A stretch of 64,000 bases of DNA from Dorea_A sp016295505 (GTDB lineage Bacteria; Bacillota; Clostridia; Lachnospirales; Lachnospiraceae), in NCBI RefSeq assembly GCF_039832105.1, contig NZ_JBDOHS010000002.1, forward strand, positions 248,001-312,000, written 5' to 3'. This document shows, one piece after another, positions 32,704 through 41,853 of the stretch (positions are counted from its first letter, which is position 1; each line of letters starts with the position of its first letter). Under the pieces are notes generated by a model. That model saw nothing but the letters and a program-made list of their open reading frames with translations, ran no database searches and had not been told where the DNA came from. The translations under genes and the position numbers were made by a program.

Positions 32704-34507
32704 CCTCCCTTTTACGGCGCTTTTTCAGATGCCGGATTCCCAGTATCACAGCCGGAATTATAATCAACAGGCCTCCTGTTATAATTCCCCTGTATGTATT
32801 TCCTTCCGTTTCTTTCTTCTCTTCTGTCGGTTCTGCTTTTTCTTCCTTTAGAATCTTTGTTTTGATCGGCCATGTTAACTTCTGCAGCATTGTTTTCTCC
32901 GGGATCACCTGAAAGCCGATTCTTGCGATTTTCTGATTTCCTGCCATATCAACTGCTTTTACTTCTATCTCATAGTTTTTCACTTCCTGGACATGGAACT
33001 GACAGATACCATTATTTTGGCGGATCTTCTGCAGTTCTCCATTCATCCTTATTTCTTCGATTCTGTCTGTTTTATCCTCTGTAGATATACGAAATGTTTT
33101 TTCTTTTTCATAAGATTCTCCGTCTTCTACATCCTCAAAACATATTTTGGGTTCCGTACGGTCTATCACAAATTCTGCTTTTGCCTCACCGACATTCCCG
33201 GCTGAATCAATCGCTTTTACCGTCAGGATGTGTCTGCCCTCTTTTACAACAGTCTCTCCCATATGATAATTCTTTCCATCCAGCTGAACCGTATAACTGA
33301 AACTGGTATAATCATGAATCCAGTCTTCTGTCTGATATTCCCAACAAAATTTCTTCAGATATCTTCCGTTCAGCTGATCGATATACCGGATCACCGGGTT
33401 ATCTTTATCGATAATCACCTGAGCTGAAGCATCGGCTTCATAACCGGCGCAATCTCTTACACTCAGATTCATTCGATAAGTCCCGTTCTCACTCAAAATC
33501 TGTACAGCCTTTTTCCCGTTCTCTGTATCTTCCCATACCTGTACCGGTATCTCTGTTGTTTCCCCATCTGTATGTTCCCATGTCGTACACGCTTTCAGAT
33601 CCCCTATCAGGTTCTCTTCCGTCACCTGATATGCAAATTGAACCGGTTCACTTGTAATCTTATAATCTGAGATTCCTTCAAGAACTGCTGTTGGCAGACT
33701 CTGGTCAATATATACTTCACAGCATGCTTCTGTATAATTTCCCGCATAATCTGACGCTGTAACTCTGATATGTACACCCTTTCCCTTTACAGAAGCACTG
33801 GTAATGGAAAAAACTGCTGTTCTTTCCGTACTTTTTCCGACAAACTGCTCCTCTGCATAACATACGATTTCCGCAATCTGACTTCCGCCCTCCTCTTCTT
33901 CTGCAGATACACTGAGCGGCAGTTCTTTCTGATACCAGGCATCATAACCATATGGTGTCTGAAGGCTTAGCTTCGGTTTCTGCGTATCTATCATGATGCT
34001 CTTTTCACAGTAATACGCATCTAAGATCTTTCCCTCTCCATCTTCCATCCAGACAGAAAGCCTGTTCCTGCCTTCCGACCAGACATCATCTGCCAGTACC
34101 GCTTCCTCTCCCTTCGTTTTTATCAGTCCTTCGGTTATCTGGCCCTTTTCATTGATCAGACAGTATCTCGTGCTTCCTGCGTTGCTGATATGTATGATTT
34201 TTATCTCCGGCTTCGATATATAATACCCATTTTTTCCGTTTTCTTCCGGAATCTGCAGCTGATAGCACTCTATGAGCTCTTCTTCTCTATCCTCTTCCTT
34301 GTCTTCCTTATCTTCTTTATCCTGCTCTTTTTCCGTCTCTGTTTCAGACTCCATGTCTCCCTCTTCTCCCTCTTCTCCCATGTCCTCATCAGATACCCTG
34401 AAATCATTATTCTGTGCATATGATATCTTTGTGCCTCCCGAATACTGCACAAAGAGCATCACCAGTATAATTATCAATGCAGCCACTCGTTTCATTTTCC
34501 AACCCAT
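32693..34507 (-). CDS. Predicted membrane-anchored surface protein with Ig-like repeats
   Basis: The 604-aa protein has a signal peptide (MGWKMKRVAALIIILVMLFVQ), then an acidic, low-complexity stretch at about residues 41-85 (many Glu, Asp, Lys). Several Ig-like/bacterial surface repeats follow, each with VIDRT or VIDKDNP-type Asp-Thr/Asn-Pro ends and an SAGNxG/DYAGN segment. A C-terminal membrane helix (GGLLIIIPAVILGI) and a short basic tail end the protein. It is probably exported and anchored. The ATG at 34507 overlaps the pseudokinase gene by 16 nt, so the two are translated as a pair. I cannot name a function. Confidence 0.78.
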   Translation of the reverse strand: MGWKMKRVAALIIILVMLFVQYSGGTKISYAQNNDFRVSDEDMGEEGEEGDMESETETEKEQDKEDKEDKEEDREEELIECYQLQIPEENGKNGYYISKPEIKIIHISNAGSTRYCLINEKGQITEGLIKTKGEEAVLADDVWSEGRNRLSVWMEDGEGKILDAYYCEKSIMIDTQKPKLSLQTPYGYDAWYQKELPLSVSAEEEEGGSQIAEIVCYAEEQFVGKSTERTAVFSITSASVKGKGVHIRVTASDYAGNYTEACCEVYIDQSLPTAVLEGISDYKITSEPVQFAYQVTEENLIGDLKACTTWEHTDGETTEIPVQVWEDTENGKKAVQILSENGTYRMNLSVRDCAGYEADASAQVIIDKDNPVIRYIDQLNGRYLKKFCWEYQTEDWIHDYTSFSYTVQLDGKNYHMGETVVKEGRHILTVKAIDSAGNVGEAKAEFVIDRTEPKICFEDVEDGESYEKEKTFRISTEDKTDRIEEIRMNGELQKIRQNNGICQFHVQEVKNYEIEVKAVDMAGNQKIARIGFQVIPEKTMLQKLTWPIKTKILKEEKAEPTEEKKETEGNTYRGIITGGLLIIIPAVILGIRHLKKRRKREDAG

Positions 34508-35997
34508 ATTGTATCTCCTTCCACTTGTATTTCATATTCTCTCTGCAGTTTTACAAATTCTTCGGATTCCAGAATCTCCGGATTCTGCTCTGCATACGAT
34601 TGAATCGTCTGTGCACAGATATCTCTTCCTATACTTTCTTCTGCGCATAGCAGCCGTATATGCAGCAGTTTCAATTCTGTTGAACCATTCATCTCCTTCA
34701 CGCCTCTGGAACATATCTCCAGTGCTGTATCTATACTTCCACATTCTTCATACAGCATCACAGCTCTTTTATATAACCCTTCCCGTTTTTCATCCTGTGT
34801 TTCTTTCTCCAGAACTTCTTCGCAGAATTCTGCCGCTTTTTCTGTCTGTCCCAGTGTCTCGTACGCTGTGATCATTGCTTCTTTTACTTCCGCGACATCA
34901 TCTTCTTTTGCTTCATCAGACTGCAGAAATCTGTTTCCAAGCCGAATCATATGAGACGCTGCTTTTTCTGTATTCATCATCTGATATCCACGGATCAGAC
35001 ATTGTAAATATCGATATGCTCCTTTTTCCGGCACATTTTTTTCCAGGTTTTCCAGATGCTCCTGGTAACTTTTTTTATCTTTTTCTGACATTTTCTCACC
35101 GGAAAACCACAAAACAACTACTTCCAGCTCTTTCGCACATGGATTTGTATTTTTTGCTTTTTTCAGATATTCTAGAGATTTTTCGTAATCTCCGATATCA
35201 AGAAAATAAGCCATTGCCAGATCCATATACGCTTCCTCAGTTTCTTCGTTGTCTGCAGTAACTGTAATCGTTTCTTCTGAAACCTCTTCTTTCAGTTTCG
35301 CCTCTTCTTTTGCTGTCTGTGCAGTCTTTTCCTCCAGATTGCCCTGGGAAAGCCAATATTTTCCCAGGACTGCGACAATCAGGATTCCAACTGTTGCCAG
35401 CAACTTCCATCTGATCTTTAACTTCTCTCTTTTCACTTTATATTCTGGGATCTGTTGACGAATTTCTGATACATTCTGATACGATTTCTTAGATTGCCAT
35501 TTCAGGCATTTTGATATCATTCTTTGAATTTTAATTTCTTCACGCCTGCCAAGTTTTTCATCCGGCACCGTGTGCGCCAGAAGATATTGCAGCGTTCTTC
35601 CAAGCCCATAGATGTCCAGCTGTATACTGGTATTCTGATAATAACGTTCTTCTTCCGGGAGAAAATATTCCCGTACTTTACGCTTTCTCATCTGACGAAG
35701 CATCTCCTGATTCGTCCCGGACTCAACATCCATAAAATATATTTTTCTGTCTTTTGATATAATGATACTATATGGATTCACATACTTATAACTGGGATTC
35801 CCGCGACATCTGTGGATCAGTTCCAACTGTCTGGTAATCTCCTGCATCCACAGAAATAACTGTTTCTTTTCCACACAAGGGTTCTGCCTTAGATATTGTG
35901 CCAGTGTCGTTCCATAAACATGTTCAGAACTTACATAACAGATCTGACCATGTTCAATCAGACGAAGCACATCATATCCTTCTTTTCCTGGTGCCAC
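34492..35997 (-). CDS. Pseudokinase-TM-TPR protein
   Basis: The 501-aa protein has an N-terminal protein-kinase fold (EHVYGTTLAQYLR, LELIHRCRGNPSYKYVNPYSIIIS, FMDVES). The HRD catalytic motif is replaced by YKYVNPYSII and DFG by MDVE, and no VAIK lysine is clear, so catalysis looks lost. A membrane helix (LLATVGILIVAVLGKYWL) lies near residues 205-222. The C-terminal half is helical with TPR-like repeats. The start is GTG at 35997 with GAGGTGG upstream. It is co-transcribed with an exported surface protein. EssB-like pseudokinases are similar in layout, but no ESX genes are nearby. Confidence 0.72.
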   Translation of the reverse strand: MAPGKEGYDVLRLIEHGQICYVSSEHVYGTTLAQYLRQNPCVEKKQLFLWMQEITRQLELIHRCRGNPSYKYVNPYSIIISKDRKIYFMDVESGTNQEMLRQMRKRKVREYFLPEEERYYQNTSIQLDIYGLGRTLQYLLAHTVPDEKLGRREEIKIQRMISKCLKWQSKKSYQNVSEIRQQIPEYKVKREKLKIRWKLLATVGILIVAVLGKYWLSQGNLEEKTAQTAKEEAKLKEEVSEETITVTADNEETEEAYMDLAMAYFLDIGDYEKSLEYLKKAKNTNPCAKELEVVVLWFSGEKMSEKDKKSYQEHLENLEKNVPEKGAYRYLQCLIRGYQMMNTEKAASHMIRLGNRFLQSDEAKEDDVAEVKEAMITAYETLGQTEKAAEFCEEVLEKETQDEKREGLYKRAVMLYEECGSIDTALEICSRGVKEMNGSTELKLLHIRLLCAEESIGRDICAQTIQSYAEQNPEILESEEFVKLQREYEIQVEGDTIWVGK

Positions 35998-36060
35998 TCA
36001 TCACCACCTCTTTTTCTCAGGGAATTTAACCGGATCATCAGATAAAAGATCATAGATTTT

Positions 36061-36086
36061 CCAAATTAACAGATTGATTAATTTGG
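36061..36086. promoter_or_regulatory. 9-bp inverted repeat upstream of the pseudokinase operon
   Basis: CCAAATTAA and TTAATTTGG pair perfectly around an 8-nt spacer, about 60-90 nt before the GTG start. It may be an operator. Confidence 0.45.
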
Positions 36087-36162
36087 ATTCATTCAGAAAT
36101 ATAGATTAATCATATATTACTAGATTCTTTGTAAAAATACAAGTCCTTTTTTACATTTTTTG

Positions 36163-36195
36163 AAAAAAATGCTGTCTGCTATATTGCAGACAGCA
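36163..36195 (-). terminator. Terminator of the phosphofructokinase gene
   Basis: GCTGTCTGC pairs with GCAGACAGC, followed by a T7 run on the minus strand. Confidence 0.9.
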
Positions 36196-36204
36196 CCTGT
36201 GATT

Positions 36205-37455
36205 TTATTTTCTGTGACTCAGTTCCTTTGGTGTATACAGATGTCTCGGAATACCATCTACCATAACCGGTGAAACATCACCCTGAATCAACGGTCTTAC
36301 ATAAGAGATAAACTCATTTGTTACATAAGTACCTTCTTCATTTACCCAGTTTCTCGGTACAAGCTTTTCATCGTTGGCAATCTTATGAACATCCTTTACC
36401 TCTGTTCCGCACTGATATGGATCATCAGACAGTCTCTGAAGAACTACCATCTTTCCGGAATCACCTTCATCAGCGGCTTTGACAGCAGCACCGCCCACCT
36501 GATAAGCTTCCAGTATATCTACACGAGATGCAGCATGTGATGCAGAACGCTGAAGTGTACTGAGCTCGATTGCACGTGTCTTGCATCCGATCTCACCAGC
36601 AACGAAGCTTGACAGATAAGATGCAGTTCCTGACAGCTGTTTGTGTCCAAAAGCGTCTACAAAATCAATGCTGTTTCCAAGTTCACATACGTATGTACCA
36701 TCTTCTGTACGGATACCTTCAGATACCGCAACAACGATAGAAGTCTTTTCTTCGAGAAGTTCTTTGATCTTCGCGCTGAACTTCTGCAGATCGAACGGAA
36801 TCTCCGGAAGATAGATCAGATCCGGACCTTCACAATCCTCTCCCTTGGATAATGCGGCAGAACCTGTCAGCCATCCTGCATTACGTCCCATGATCTCTAC
36901 GATTGTAACAACTCCTTTTGCATATTCCAGACAGAAGCTGTCGCGGATGATCTCCTTCATAGAAGTACCGATATATTTTGCAGCACTTCCATATCCTGGT
37001 GTATGGTCTGTCAGTGCAAGGTCATTATCGATCGTCTTCGGGCATCCTACAAATCTGGTCGGATGACCTGTAATAATTGCATAGTCGGATAATTTCTTAA
37101 TCGTATCCATGGAATCATTTCCGCCGATATAGATAAATGCTTCAATTTCAAGCTTATCAAGAATAGAAAAGATTTTATCATATACTTCTCTGTTCTCATG
37201 AATTTCCGGCAGTTTAAAACGACAGGATCCCAGGAACGCTGCCGGTGTTCTTTTCAGAAGCTCTGCGTCCAGTTCTGTTTTAATGTGTTCTGAAAGGTCA
37301 ATATATTTTTCCTCTAATAACCCCTGAATTCCATGAAGCATACCATATACTTTATTAGCTCCACGGTCTTTTGCTGTACGATAAACACCGGCAAGGCTGG
37401 CATTAATCGCAGCTGTTGGTCCTCCAGATTGTCCTACAATAACATTTTTTTTCAT
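36205..37455 (-). CDS. pfp: PPi-dependent 6-phosphofructokinase
   Basis: The 416-aa protein belongs to the PFK family: GQSGGPTAAINAS, then GGNDSMD and CPKTIDNDL. The Asp at the position of Gly104 and the Lys of PKTIDND are the signature of pyrophosphate-dependent enzymes; ATP enzymes have GGDGS and PGTIDND. It phosphorylates fructose 6-phosphate reversibly. It is 82 nt downstream of the glycoside operon and has its own strong terminator. A weak promoter may lie in that gap. Confidence 0.9.
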   Translation of the reverse strand: MKKNVIVGQSGGPTAAINASLAGVYRTAKDRGANKVYGMLHGIQGLLEEKYIDLSEHIKTELDAELLKRTPAAFLGSCRFKLPEIHENREVYDKIFSILDKLEIEAFIYIGGNDSMDTIKKLSDYAIITGHPTRFVGCPKTIDNDLALTDHTPGYGSAAKYIGTSMKEIIRDSFCLEYAKGVVTIVEIMGRNAGWLTGSAALSKGEDCEGPDLIYLPEIPFDLQKFSAKIKELLEEKTSIVVAVSEGIRTEDGTYVCELGNSIDFVDAFGHKQLSGTASYLSSFVAGEIGCKTRAIELSTLQRSASHAASRVDILEAYQVGGAAVKAADEGDSGKMVVLQRLSDDPYQCGTEVKDVHKIANDEKLVPRNWVNEEGTYVTNEFISYVRPLIQGDVSPVMVDGIPRHLYTPKELSHRK

Positions 37456-37537
37456 TTTTTCTTCCTTCCTTCCAAAATTGCTCTCGATAAATACTATATT
37501 AGTATATATTGATAGAAAAGTCCAGAAAAAATGATGA

Positions 37538-37690
37538 TTATCTATGCATATTCACCGTTTCCTGTGCATAAGCATAGCCTTTCATGCAACGGTTTCCCGT
37601 GACATCCATAACCTCTCCGTCTTCTATATACACTTCCATCTGGCATTCATTTGAGCATCCATGGCAGGTTATTTTTTCTTTCTCCATCAT
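37538..37690 (-). pseudogene. DUF1667-like remnant, 50 aa
   Basis: A short frame from ATG 37690 to TAA 37538 encodes a 50-aa protein. It contains CHGCSNECQMEVYIEDGEV and NRCMKGYAYAQ, the four Cys of the DUF1667 N-terminal half. DUF1667 proteins are usually about 120 aa and occur with glycerol-3-phosphate dehydrogenase genes. This one ends early, so it is probably truncated, but a short functional metal-binding version cannot be excluded. It starts 17 nt after glpK with GGGGGAAG as ribosome site. Confidence 0.6.
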
Positions 37691-37707
37691 ACTTCCCCCT
37701 GCCATAT

Positions 37708-39204
37708 CTAATCTTCCTTTGCCCAGTCAAATGCATATCTGACCGCCTTATTCCAACCTTTGATCTTTTTCTCCCTTGTCGTCTCTTCAATCTCCGGTTC
37801 AAAGGTCTGATCAATTGCCCAGTTTCTGACAACCTCTTCCTTGTCTTTCCAGTATCCGACCGCAAGACCTGCCAGATAAGCAGCTCCCATTGCTGTTGTC
37901 TCAATGCATTTCGGACGTTTGACCGGTGCCGCAATAAGATCTGCCTGTGTCTGCATCAGGAAATTATTGGCACTTGCTCCTCCGTCAACCTTTAATGCAC
38001 TGAGAGATATTCCGGAATCTGCCTCCATGGCTCTTAACACATCATTGACCTGATATGCGAGTGACTCCAGTGTTGCACGGATAATATGATACTTATTGAC
38101 TCCCCGTGTAATTCCCACAATCGTTCCACGTGCATACTGATCCCAGTGCGGTGCCCCCAGACCGGTGAATGCCGGTACTACATAACATCCATTGGTATCG
38201 TTGACTTTTTTTGCCATATATTCAGAATCTGCCGCCGAATCAATCAGTTTCATCTCATCGCGAAGCCATTGAATCGCTGCTCCTGCGACAAAGATAGATC
38301 CTTCCAGTGCATAATGCACTTTACCATCCAGTCCCCATGCAATCGTAGTCACCAGACCATTTTCCGAATAAACGGGCTTTTCTCCGGTATTCATTAACAG
38401 AAAACAGCCTGTTCCATATGTATTTTTTGCTTCTCCTGCCTGAAAACAGGTCTGACCGAACAATGCAGCCTGCTGATCTCCGGCTGCTCCTCCGATCGGA
38501 ATCGCCCCGCCAAAGTAAGCCGGGTCTGTCTCTGCATATATACAGCTTGACGGCATGGGCTTTGGAAGCATGGAACGTGGAATATCCAGAATCTTCAGAA
38601 TCTCTTCATCCCATTCCAGTGTATTAATGTTAAATAACATGGTCCTTGACGCATTCGAATAATCTGTTACGTGAGCTTTTCCTCCGGTCAGTTTCCAGAT
38701 CAGCCACGTCTCCACCGTTCCGAAGAGCAGTTCCCCTCGTTCTGCTCTTTCTCTGGCACCTTCTACATGTTCCAGAATCCAGCGAATCTTTGTTGCGGAA
38801 AAATACGCATCAATGATCAGTCCTGTCTTCTTACGGATCATGTCCGTAAGCCCCTGTTCCTTCAATCCGTCACAATACTCCGCCGTTCTCCTGCACTGCC
38901 ATACGATTGCATGATAGACCGGCTCTCCCGTCTTCTTATCCCAGACGATCACCGTCTCTCTCTGATTGGTGATTCCAATTGCTGCAATATCTTTTGCAGT
39001 CGCCCCAATCTTACTCATCGCCTCTACCGCCACTCCAAGCTGCGTGGACCAGATTTCATCCGCATCATGCTCTACCCAGCCCGGTTTCGGAAAATACTGG
39101 GTAAATTCCTTTTGTGCAACGCTGCATATCTCTCCCTTTTCATTAAACAGAATGCAGCGATTACTTGTGGTCCCGGCATCCAGTGCCATTACATATTTTG
39201 CCAT
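37708..39204 (-). CDS. glpK: Glycerol kinase
   Basis: The 498-aa FGGY kinase has the ATP-binding GTTSNRCILF near the N-terminus, the catalytic Asp in the GINNATGCYVVPAFTGLGAPHWD region (TGLGAPHWDQYARG), and GDQQAALFGQ. It phosphorylates glycerol to glycerol 3-phosphate. The ATG at 39204 is chosen for AGAGGTG upstream. It sits 15 nt after the oligo-1,6-glucosidase gene, an unusual partner. No glycerol facilitator or G3P dehydrogenase is in the window. Confidence 0.95.
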   Translation of the reverse strand: MAKYVMALDAGTTSNRCILFNEKGEICSVAQKEFTQYFPKPGWVEHDADEIWSTQLGVAVEAMSKIGATAKDIAAIGITNQRETVIVWDKKTGEPVYHAIVWQCRRTAEYCDGLKEQGLTDMIRKKTGLIIDAYFSATKIRWILEHVEGARERAERGELLFGTVETWLIWKLTGGKAHVTDYSNASRTMLFNINTLEWDEEILKILDIPRSMLPKPMPSSCIYAETDPAYFGGAIPIGGAAGDQQAALFGQTCFQAGEAKNTYGTGCFLLMNTGEKPVYSENGLVTTIAWGLDGKVHYALEGSIFVAGAAIQWLRDEMKLIDSAADSEYMAKKVNDTNGCYVVPAFTGLGAPHWDQYARGTIVGITRGVNKYHIIRATLESLAYQVNDVLRAMEADSGISLSALKVDGGASANNFLMQTQADLIAAPVKRPKCIETTAMGAAYLAGLAVGYWKDKEEVVRNWAIDQTFEPEIEETTREKKIKGWNKAVRYAFDWAKED

Positions 39205-39219
39205 ACCATTCACCTCTTT

Positions 39220-40878
39220 TTATTTATAAAGCAGAACACGTGCCTCATAAGGTCTGAGGATTCCTTTCTTGTGCTGCTTATAATTTGATATCAGCTCTTT
39301 TCCCTGACTGACAGCATCGAACAGACAGCATTCTACTTCCTTATCCGTGAAGTTACATGCAACAAGCATCCTTTCATCCCCCAGGATTCTTTCGTATGCA
39401 TAGATTTCTTCGCTGTCATCCATCAGGCTTTCGAATCTTCCATTCACAATTATCTCATATTCTTTGCGAAGTGCAATCAGTTTTTTATAATAATGGAATA
39501 CACTGTTCGGATCTTTTCTCTCATCTTCCGCATTAATCAGCAGATAATTCGGATTCACCTTAAGCCATGGAGTTCCTGTTGTGAATCCGGCATTTGCTGT
39601 CTTATCCCACTGCATCGGAGTTCTTGCATTATCACGACCAATATTTTTTATACACTCCATCATCTCTTCTTCTGTGATCAGCCCGTTTTCCGTCAGCTCA
39701 TGATAGGCATTGATTGTCTCAATATCGCGGTAATCTTCCAGGTTGTCGTAGTAAGCATTCGTCATGCCAAGTTCTTCTCCCTGAAATACATATGGTGTTC
39801 CCTTCATCATATGCAGACAGGTTGCAAGCATCTTTGCAGACACAACACGGTACATCGGACTGTCATTTCCAAACCTTGACACCACTCTTGGCTGATCATG
39901 GTTATCCCAGTACAGACTGTTCCATGCTTTCCCCTCAAATTGTGTCTGCCACTTATTCAGCGTCTGCTTCAGTTCTTTAAGAGGCACCTTTTTATTTGTC
40001 CATTTTCCAACCAGAGTCTCGCCCAGAGATACATGTTCAAAGTGGAAAACCATATTCAGTTCTCCGGACTCTTCTCCGGCATACTGCATTGCATGCTCTA
40101 TTTTTGTGTTCAAGGCTTCTCCGACCGTCATGATATCATACTTACTGAGAACTTCCCGGTTCATCTCTTTTAAGTATTCGTGTATTTTCGGTCCGTCACA
40201 CACATATGGCTGATGATTGCCATACAGTCCGTCTTCCACCGGGCCATCCGGGAAAGTCTGATCTTTTGAAATCATGTTGATAACATCCATACGGAATCCA
40301 TCGATTCCTTTTTCACACCACCAGGTCATCATATCATAGACTTCTTTTCTGACTTTTTCATTCTCCCAGTTCAGATCCGGCTGTTTTTTGGAGAAGCAAT
40401 GGAGATAGTACATATCTGTAGCCTCGTCATACTGCCATGCTGAACCACCGAAATTAGATCCCCAGTTGTTAGGTTCTTTTCCGTCTTTTCCATCTTTCCA
40501 GATATAATAATCACGATATGGATTGTCCTTTGACTTTCTGCTTTCTACAAACCATGCATGCTCATCCGATGTATGATTCACGACCAGATCCATTAAGATC
40601 TTGATTCCCCGCTTATGCGCTTCTGCAAGCATACGGTCAAAATCTTCCATTGTTCCAAACTCTTTCATGATCGCCCGGTAATCTGAGATATCATAACCGT
40701 TATCATCATTTGGCGACTGATAGATCGGTGACAGCCATATCACATCAATCCCCAGTTCTTTCAGATAATCCAGGTGTTCTGTGATTCCGTTCAGATCACC
40801 GATTCCATCTCCGTTACTGTCTGCAAAACTTCTCGGATACACCTGATAAATTACACTTTCTTTCCACCACTGTTTCAT
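39220..40878 (-). CDS. malL: Oligo-1,6-glucosidase / alpha-glucosidase (GH13)
   Basis: The 552-aa protein has GH13 conserved regions: DLVVNHTSDEH, GFRMDVINMIS with the nucleophile Asp, TVGEAL with the acid/base Glu, and WDNHDQPRVVSRFG. The VINMIS sequence after the nucleophile fits the oligo-1,6-glucosidase/trehalulose hydrolase group (GH13_31) that cleaves isomaltose-type alpha-1,6 bonds. It is cytoplasmic. It is third in the operon from GH127 to glpK. AGGAGGATGAG precedes the ATG. Confidence 0.93.
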   Translation of the reverse strand: MKQWWKESVIYQVYPRSFADSNGDGIGDLNGITEHLDYLKELGIDVIWLSPIYQSPNDDNGYDISDYRAIMKEFGTMEDFDRMLAEAHKRGIKILMDLVVNHTSDEHAWFVESRKSKDNPYRDYYIWKDGKDGKEPNNWGSNFGGSAWQYDEATDMYYLHCFSKKQPDLNWENEKVRKEVYDMMTWWCEKGIDGFRMDVINMISKDQTFPDGPVEDGLYGNHQPYVCDGPKIHEYLKEMNREVLSKYDIMTVGEALNTKIEHAMQYAGEESGELNMVFHFEHVSLGETLVGKWTNKKVPLKELKQTLNKWQTQFEGKAWNSLYWDNHDQPRVVSRFGNDSPMYRVVSAKMLATCLHMMKGTPYVFQGEELGMTNAYYDNLEDYRDIETINAYHELTENGLITEEEMMECIKNIGRDNARTPMQWDKTANAGFTTGTPWLKVNPNYLLINAEDERKDPNSVFHYYKKLIALRKEYEIIVNGRFESLMDDSEEIYAYERILGDERMLVACNFTDKEVECCLFDAVSQGKELISNYKQHKKGILRPYEARVLLYK

Positions 40879-40890
40879 GTTCTCATCCTC

Positions 40891-41853
40891 CTAGAAACCA
40901 TATTTTTCTATCTTATTACCATCAATATGAATGCCACTTGCCCGGACAAAGTCCTCCAACTGCTCCACACGTGAGACAGCAGCCACCGGAAACACCTGAA
41001 ATGGCTGATTCAAAAGCCATGCAATCGACAACGCATATAAGGATGCTCCTGTTTCTTCCCGAAGCCTGCACAAAGTCTGGTATCTGTCCAGATTCTCCCG
41101 GCTCATATACGCATCCCGCATCGCCTTCGGCATCTCCTTTCCACGATCCAGTTTATCAAAAAAACCATGCGCACCGGAGGAAAACGGAATCATTGGCATC
41201 CTGCTTCTCTTGTGCCACTGATAATAGTCTTCATCCATCATCACAAGTGTCGGATCCGGATTCATATTCGCACCCGGATTGACCCTGGCCATGCTCCACT
41301 GATTCGATACCGCAGTAAATCCCTGCATTCCGTTTTGCTGTGCATAAGAGAGTGCCTGTTCGATTCTGTACTTTTTATAATTGGATGCACCATAATAACG
41401 GATCTTTCCTTCTTTGACCAGTGCTTCCATCACGTCTACAATCTCTGTGATATCCTTTGTTTCATCATCTCTGTGCAGCCAGTAAAAATCAATCCTCTCC
41501 ATGCCAAGTGTACGAAGGCTTTCCTCCAGATCCTGCCGGATTGCTTCTTCACTGACCCTGGATCTTGAAGGATCCCGAAAATCATAATGCCCGCCCTTGG
41601 TAGCAACCACCACCTTCTGATGAGCATGACGTTCCCGCAGCCAGCTTCCGATGTACTGTTCACTGGAATTTCCCAGTCCATCGACCCATTTACAATATAC
41701 ATTGGCAGAATCAATAAAGTTACCGCCTGCTTCCACATAGGCATCCAGTATCTGGTACGCCTGTTCTTTTGTTATCTTCTCACCGAAGCTTCCTGTTCCA
41801 AGACAGATATTGCTAAGTTCCAGATCTGTCCCCTTTAACAGGACGCGTTCCAT
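40891..41853 (-). CDS. Aldo/keto reductase
   Basis: The 320-aa TIM-barrel protein has the AKR tetrad: Asp and Tyr in FIDSANVYCKW, Lys in VATKGGHYD, and His in FYWLHRDDE. It also has LSIAWLLNQPF before the C-terminal nucleotide-binding part. It reduces aldehydes or sugars with NADPH. The ATG shares one base with the GH127 stop (TAATG), indicating translational coupling. It is placed between two glycosidase genes, suggesting a sugar-derived substrate. Confidence 0.9.
   Translation of the reverse strand: MERVLLKGTDLELSNICLGTGSFGEKITKEQAYQILDAYVEAGGNFIDSANVYCKWVDGLGNSSEQYIGSWLRERHAHQKVVVATKGGHYDFRDPSRSRVSEEAIRQDLEESLRTLGMERIDFYWLHRDDETKDITEIVDVMEALVKEGKIRYYGASNYKKYRIEQALSYAQQNGMQGFTAVSNQWSMARVNPGANMNPDPTLVMMDEDYYQWHKRSRMPMIPFSSGAHGFFDKLDRGKEMPKAMRDAYMSRENLDRYQTLCRLREETGASLYALSIAWLLNQPFQVFPVAAVSRVEQLEDFVRASGIHIDGNKIEKYGF

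Noticed and set aside
34492..35997. EssB/YukC of a type VII secretion system
   Set aside because: The layout is similar, but no WXG100, EssC or EccC-like gene is near, and the C-terminus looks like TPR.
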